A stretch of DNA of 14,971 bases from DASQFI01 sp050264575 (GTDB taxonomy: Bacteria; Acidobacteriota; Vicinamibacteria; Vicinamibacterales; SCN-69-37): NCBI GenBank assembly GCA_050264575.1, contig JBLNGH010000196.1:1-14971 (forward strand), in the 5' to 3' direction. Below the pieces are notes generated by a model. The model made no database searches. It was not told the DNA's origin and saw nothing but the letters and a program-made list of their open reading frames with translations. The translations under genes were made by a program, and so were the position numbers. Below, one piece after another: positions 12,732 through 14,971 of the stretch. The first letter of the stretch is position 1. Every line of letters begins with the position of its first letter.

Positions 12732-14965
12732 TCGGCCGCACGCTCGGGCGCTATCAAATCCTCGACGAGATTGGTCGAGGGGGGATGGGCGTGGTGTACC
12801 GCGCGGTTGACACCACCCTGCACCGTGACGTTGCACTCAAGATCCTCCCTCCGGATCTCGTCGCCGATCCGGACCGGCGGCAGCGCTTCTTTCTGGAGGC
12901 CCGGACCGCGTCGCGGCTCGAGCATCCGCACATTTGCGTCATCCACGAAGTGGGCGAAGCAGACGGCGCCACCTTCATCGCGATGGAGCTCGTCCGCGGC
13001 GAGAGGCTCAGCGATGTGCTGGCGCGCGGCGGGATGTCCACCTCACACGCGCTCCAGATCGCGACCGAGGTGGCCGAGGGTCTTGCGCGCGCGCACGAGA
13101 TGGGCGTCGTCCACCGCGACGTCAAACCGGCCAACGTGATGATCACTGAGGAGGGCCACGCGAAGATCATCGACTTCGGGCTGGCGAAGCTCGTGGGCGC
13201 ACTGCGTGGTGAGGCGAGCGCCACGACCGCCGCGGCGACCGAACCCGGCGTCGTGATGGGGACAATGGCCTACATGTCGCCGGAGCAGGCGAGAGCGGGC
13301 CGGGTCGATCACCGCAGCGACATCTTCAGCTTCGGCGTGATGGCGTACGAAATGCTGTCGGGCCGGCAGCCCTTTCACGGACACAGCGGCCTCGAGACCC
13401 TGAATGCGATTCTGCACACGCCGGCGCCGCCGTTGCCAGCGCTGGGCCCTGCGGTGAGCATCGAGGCCAACGCGGACATGCAGCGGATCATCGAAAAGTG
13501 CCTCGCCAAGGATCCGGCCGCGCGCTATCAGGGCATGCGCGACGTCGTCGTCGATCTGCGTGCGGCGCGGCGGCGGCTCGATTCGGGGCCCGTGACGACG
13601 GTAAGTGCCGCCCCCGTCGCAGCGCCGACCGCGCAGGCGAGCGCCGCGGCGCGGTACGGGCGCAGGCGGCCGCTCGCCATCGCCACGGTCGCTCTCATCG
13701 TCGTGGCGATCGCTGGCATCGTGCTCTGGCTGCAGCGGTTCCCAGCCAGTCCTGCCATGGTTGCCAGCGGCAAGCCGTCGGTCGCGGTCATGCACTTCGA
13801 GAACCACACGGGCAAGACGGATCTCGATTGGCTTCGAACGGGCCTCACGGAAATGGTCGTGACCGATCTGTCGCAATCGCCCGACATCGAGGTGCTTCCG
13901 ACCGATCATCTCTCGCAGATCCTCACGACCCTCAATCGGCAGAACGATCGGGTCCTGTCGCTCGACACGATTCAAGAAACCGCGCGGCGCGCGGGAGTGA
14001 AGTACGCGATCGTCGGCAATTACCTCAAGGCCGGCGAGACGATTCGTATCAACGTCACGCTGCAGGAGGCGGCCACCGGCAAGATCGTGTCGTCCGAAAA
14101 GGTCGACGCGCTCAACGAAGCCAGCCTGTTTGCCACCGTTGACGATCTGATCCGACGGATCAAGACGACGTTTGCGACGAGGGCCGGATCCGGCGGTCCG
14201 ACGGGTCTGATCGTTCCGCCCGGTGGGAAGGAGTCCCTTGTTTTCTTCCGCGACTTGAAGGAAGTCACGACGGCCTCGCCCGAAGCTTATCGCTACTACG
14301 TGCAGGGCCTCGATCTTCAGCGGGCAGGTCTGCAGCGGGAAGCCGTACCGCTGTTCGAGAAGGCGATCGCGATCGACAAGGACTTTGCCCTAGCGCTCGT
14401 GAAACTGGCTGCCATCCACAGCAACCTTGGCCATCCCGTCCAGTTCGAGCAGTATGCGCAACGCGCAATGGACCTGACGAACCGGCTCACCCCGCGCGAG
14501 CGGTACTACATCGAGGGCGTCTACTACTGGCAGAAGGAAGCGACGATGCAGAAGGCCATCGACGCCTTCAAGAATTCTCTCGCGCTTTACCCGAACGATG
14601 ATCAGGCGAAGCACTCGCTCGCGGTGACGTACAACCGGATCGGGAGGACTGACGAGGCCATTCGCCTGGGCGAGGAACTCCGTCAGCGCGGCGTGTCCAA
14701 CGCCCTTACGTGGACAAACCTCGCCGAGACCTATGTCGCGGTTGGGCAATTCGAGGCGGCGCGACAGGTGATGGATGACCACCTGCGCCGGACCTCGCCG
14801 AATGCAGGGAGCCATCGGTTTTGGGGCTGGCTCCTGACTGTCATGGGCAAAGGCGCGCCCCCGCACGGCGCCGGCCAACCCCATTTGCCGCATCAGGCTG
14901 AAGCCCCTGAACATCAGCATGACCGCGACGCTACCCGACGGCAAGACGGCCTGGTACTACGGTGA
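12719..14965 (+). CDS. Membrane Ser/Thr protein kinase with TolB-like and TPR sensor half
   Basis: The Hanks-type kinase domain covers about residues 11-285: glycine loop IGRGGMG (18-24), Lys41 in VALK, catalytic HRDVKPAN (132-139), IDFG (151-154), and MSPEQ (186-190) in place of APE. A membrane helix follows at about 318-338. Next comes a TolB-like segment starting SVAVMHFENHTG (354-365), then TPR-like helices at about 520-700. The extracytoplasmic half probably senses a protein or envelope signal and controls the cytoplasmic kinase. GTG at 12719 starts VDSLIGRTLGRY, the usual opening of this class, with AGG about nine bases upstream; the frame runs upstream to 12575 without family-like sequence. 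The last 37 or so residues (after VMGK, 708-711) have out-of-frame composition, while the +1 frame becomes strongly coding-like. The true gene therefore probably continues past the window. Confidence 0.85.
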   Translation: MDSLIGRTLGRYQILDEIGRGGMGVVYRAVDTTLHRDVALKILPPDLVADPDRRQRFFLEARTASRLEHPHICVIHEVGEADGATFIAMELVRGERLSDVLARGGMSTSHALQIATEVAEGLARAHEMGVVHRDVKPANVMITEEGHAKIIDFGLAKLVGALRGEASATTAAATEPGVVMGTMAYMSPEQARAGRVDHRSDIFSFGVMAYEMLSGRQPFHGHSGLETLNAILHTPAPPLPALGPAVSIEANADMQRIIEKCLAKDPAARYQGMRDVVVDLRAARRRLDSGPVTTVSAAPVAAPTAQASAAARYGRRRPLAIATVALIVVAIAGIVLWLQRFPASPAMVASGKPSVAVMHFENHTGKTDLDWLRTGLTEMVVTDLSQSPDIEVLPTDHLSQILTTLNRQNDRVLSLDTIQETARRAGVKYAIVGNYLKAGETIRINVTLQEAATGKIVSSEKVDALNEASLFATVDDLIRRIKTTFATRAGSGGPTGLIVPPGGKESLVFFRDLKEVTTASPEAYRYYVQGLDLQRAGLQREAVPLFEKAIAIDKDFALALVKLAAIHSNLGHPVQFEQYAQRAMDLTNRLTPRERYYIEGVYYWQKEATMQKAIDAFKNSLALYPNDDQAKHSLAVTYNRIGRTDEAIRLGEELRQRGVSNALTWTNLAETYVAVGQFEAARQVMDDHLRRTSPNAGSHRFWGWLLTVMGKGAPPHGAGQPHLPHQAEAPEHQHDRDATRRQDGLVLR

Positions 14966-14971
14966 CTGGAA

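Noticed and set aside
13043..13975. A 310-codon minus-strand open frame
   Set aside because: It is antisense to the kinase catalytic and membrane regions, whose motifs are intact.
1..14971. CRISPR array, tRNA or rRNA genes
   Set aside because: No regularly spaced repeats and no recognisable tRNA or rRNA sequence were seen on either strand.

Overview
The window looks like a piece of a GC-rich soil-type bacterial genome, most likely an Acidobacteriota of the Vicinamibacteria type. This is judged from gene content: a PadR regulator overlapping a large 'ADOP'-type FtsX/MacB permease, a membrane Ser/Thr kinase with a TolB-like/TPR sensor half, a LACTB-like secreted serine hydrolase, and a secreted PQQ-type beta-propeller protein. 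No rRNA, tRNA, CRISPR array, prophage or intact insertion sequence was recognised. The taxonomic call is inference.

Layout. Positions 1-1292 (minus) hold a MoxR/CobS-like AAA+ ATPase followed, two bases later, by the start of a gene that runs off the left edge. A divergent intergenic region (1293-1386) carries a near-consensus promoter whose spacer is a perfect 19-bp palindrome. It drives, apparently as a leaderless message, a two-gene plus-strand unit: a serine hydrolase (1387-2526) coupled through TGATG to a secreted beta-propeller protein (2526-3752). A four-helix membrane protein (3733-4164, minus) converges on it. An SDR oxidoreductase (4224-5003, plus) and a rhodanese-domain gene broken by a one-base frameshift (5106-5415, plus) follow.

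Positions 5416-7996 are the most repeat-rich part. A large di-heme cytochrome c peroxidase/MauG-type protein (5559-7655, minus) is bracketed by two 36-base copies of a heptamer repeat (5457-5492 and 7760-7795). A GC hairpin lies beside the first copy, and a decayed fragment of a second permease gene (about 7849-7983, plus) lies beyond the other.

Positions 7997-11001 (minus) are a PadR-ADOP permease operon with a 4-base GTGA overlap. The 216-bp divergent gap after it holds a perfect 10-bp-arm hairpin and a consensus TATAAT. Next come a multi-pass DoxX-like protein (11218-12480, plus) and a Ser/Thr kinase (12719 to the right edge). The kinase is preceded by a 44-codon ORF that resembles the usual N-terminus of this kinase class in the wrong reading frame. 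Its C-terminal part appears to switch reading frame near 14850-14880.

How the genes work together. Three transcription-translation units are well supported: AAA ATPase plus partner, serine hydrolase plus beta-propeller, and PadR plus permease. No single pathway ties the window together. I do not see a clearly new defence or biosynthetic system. The strongest second-look items are the operator-in-spacer leaderless promoter, the flanking heptamer repeats, and the frame disruptions at the rhodanese gene and at both ends of the kinase.
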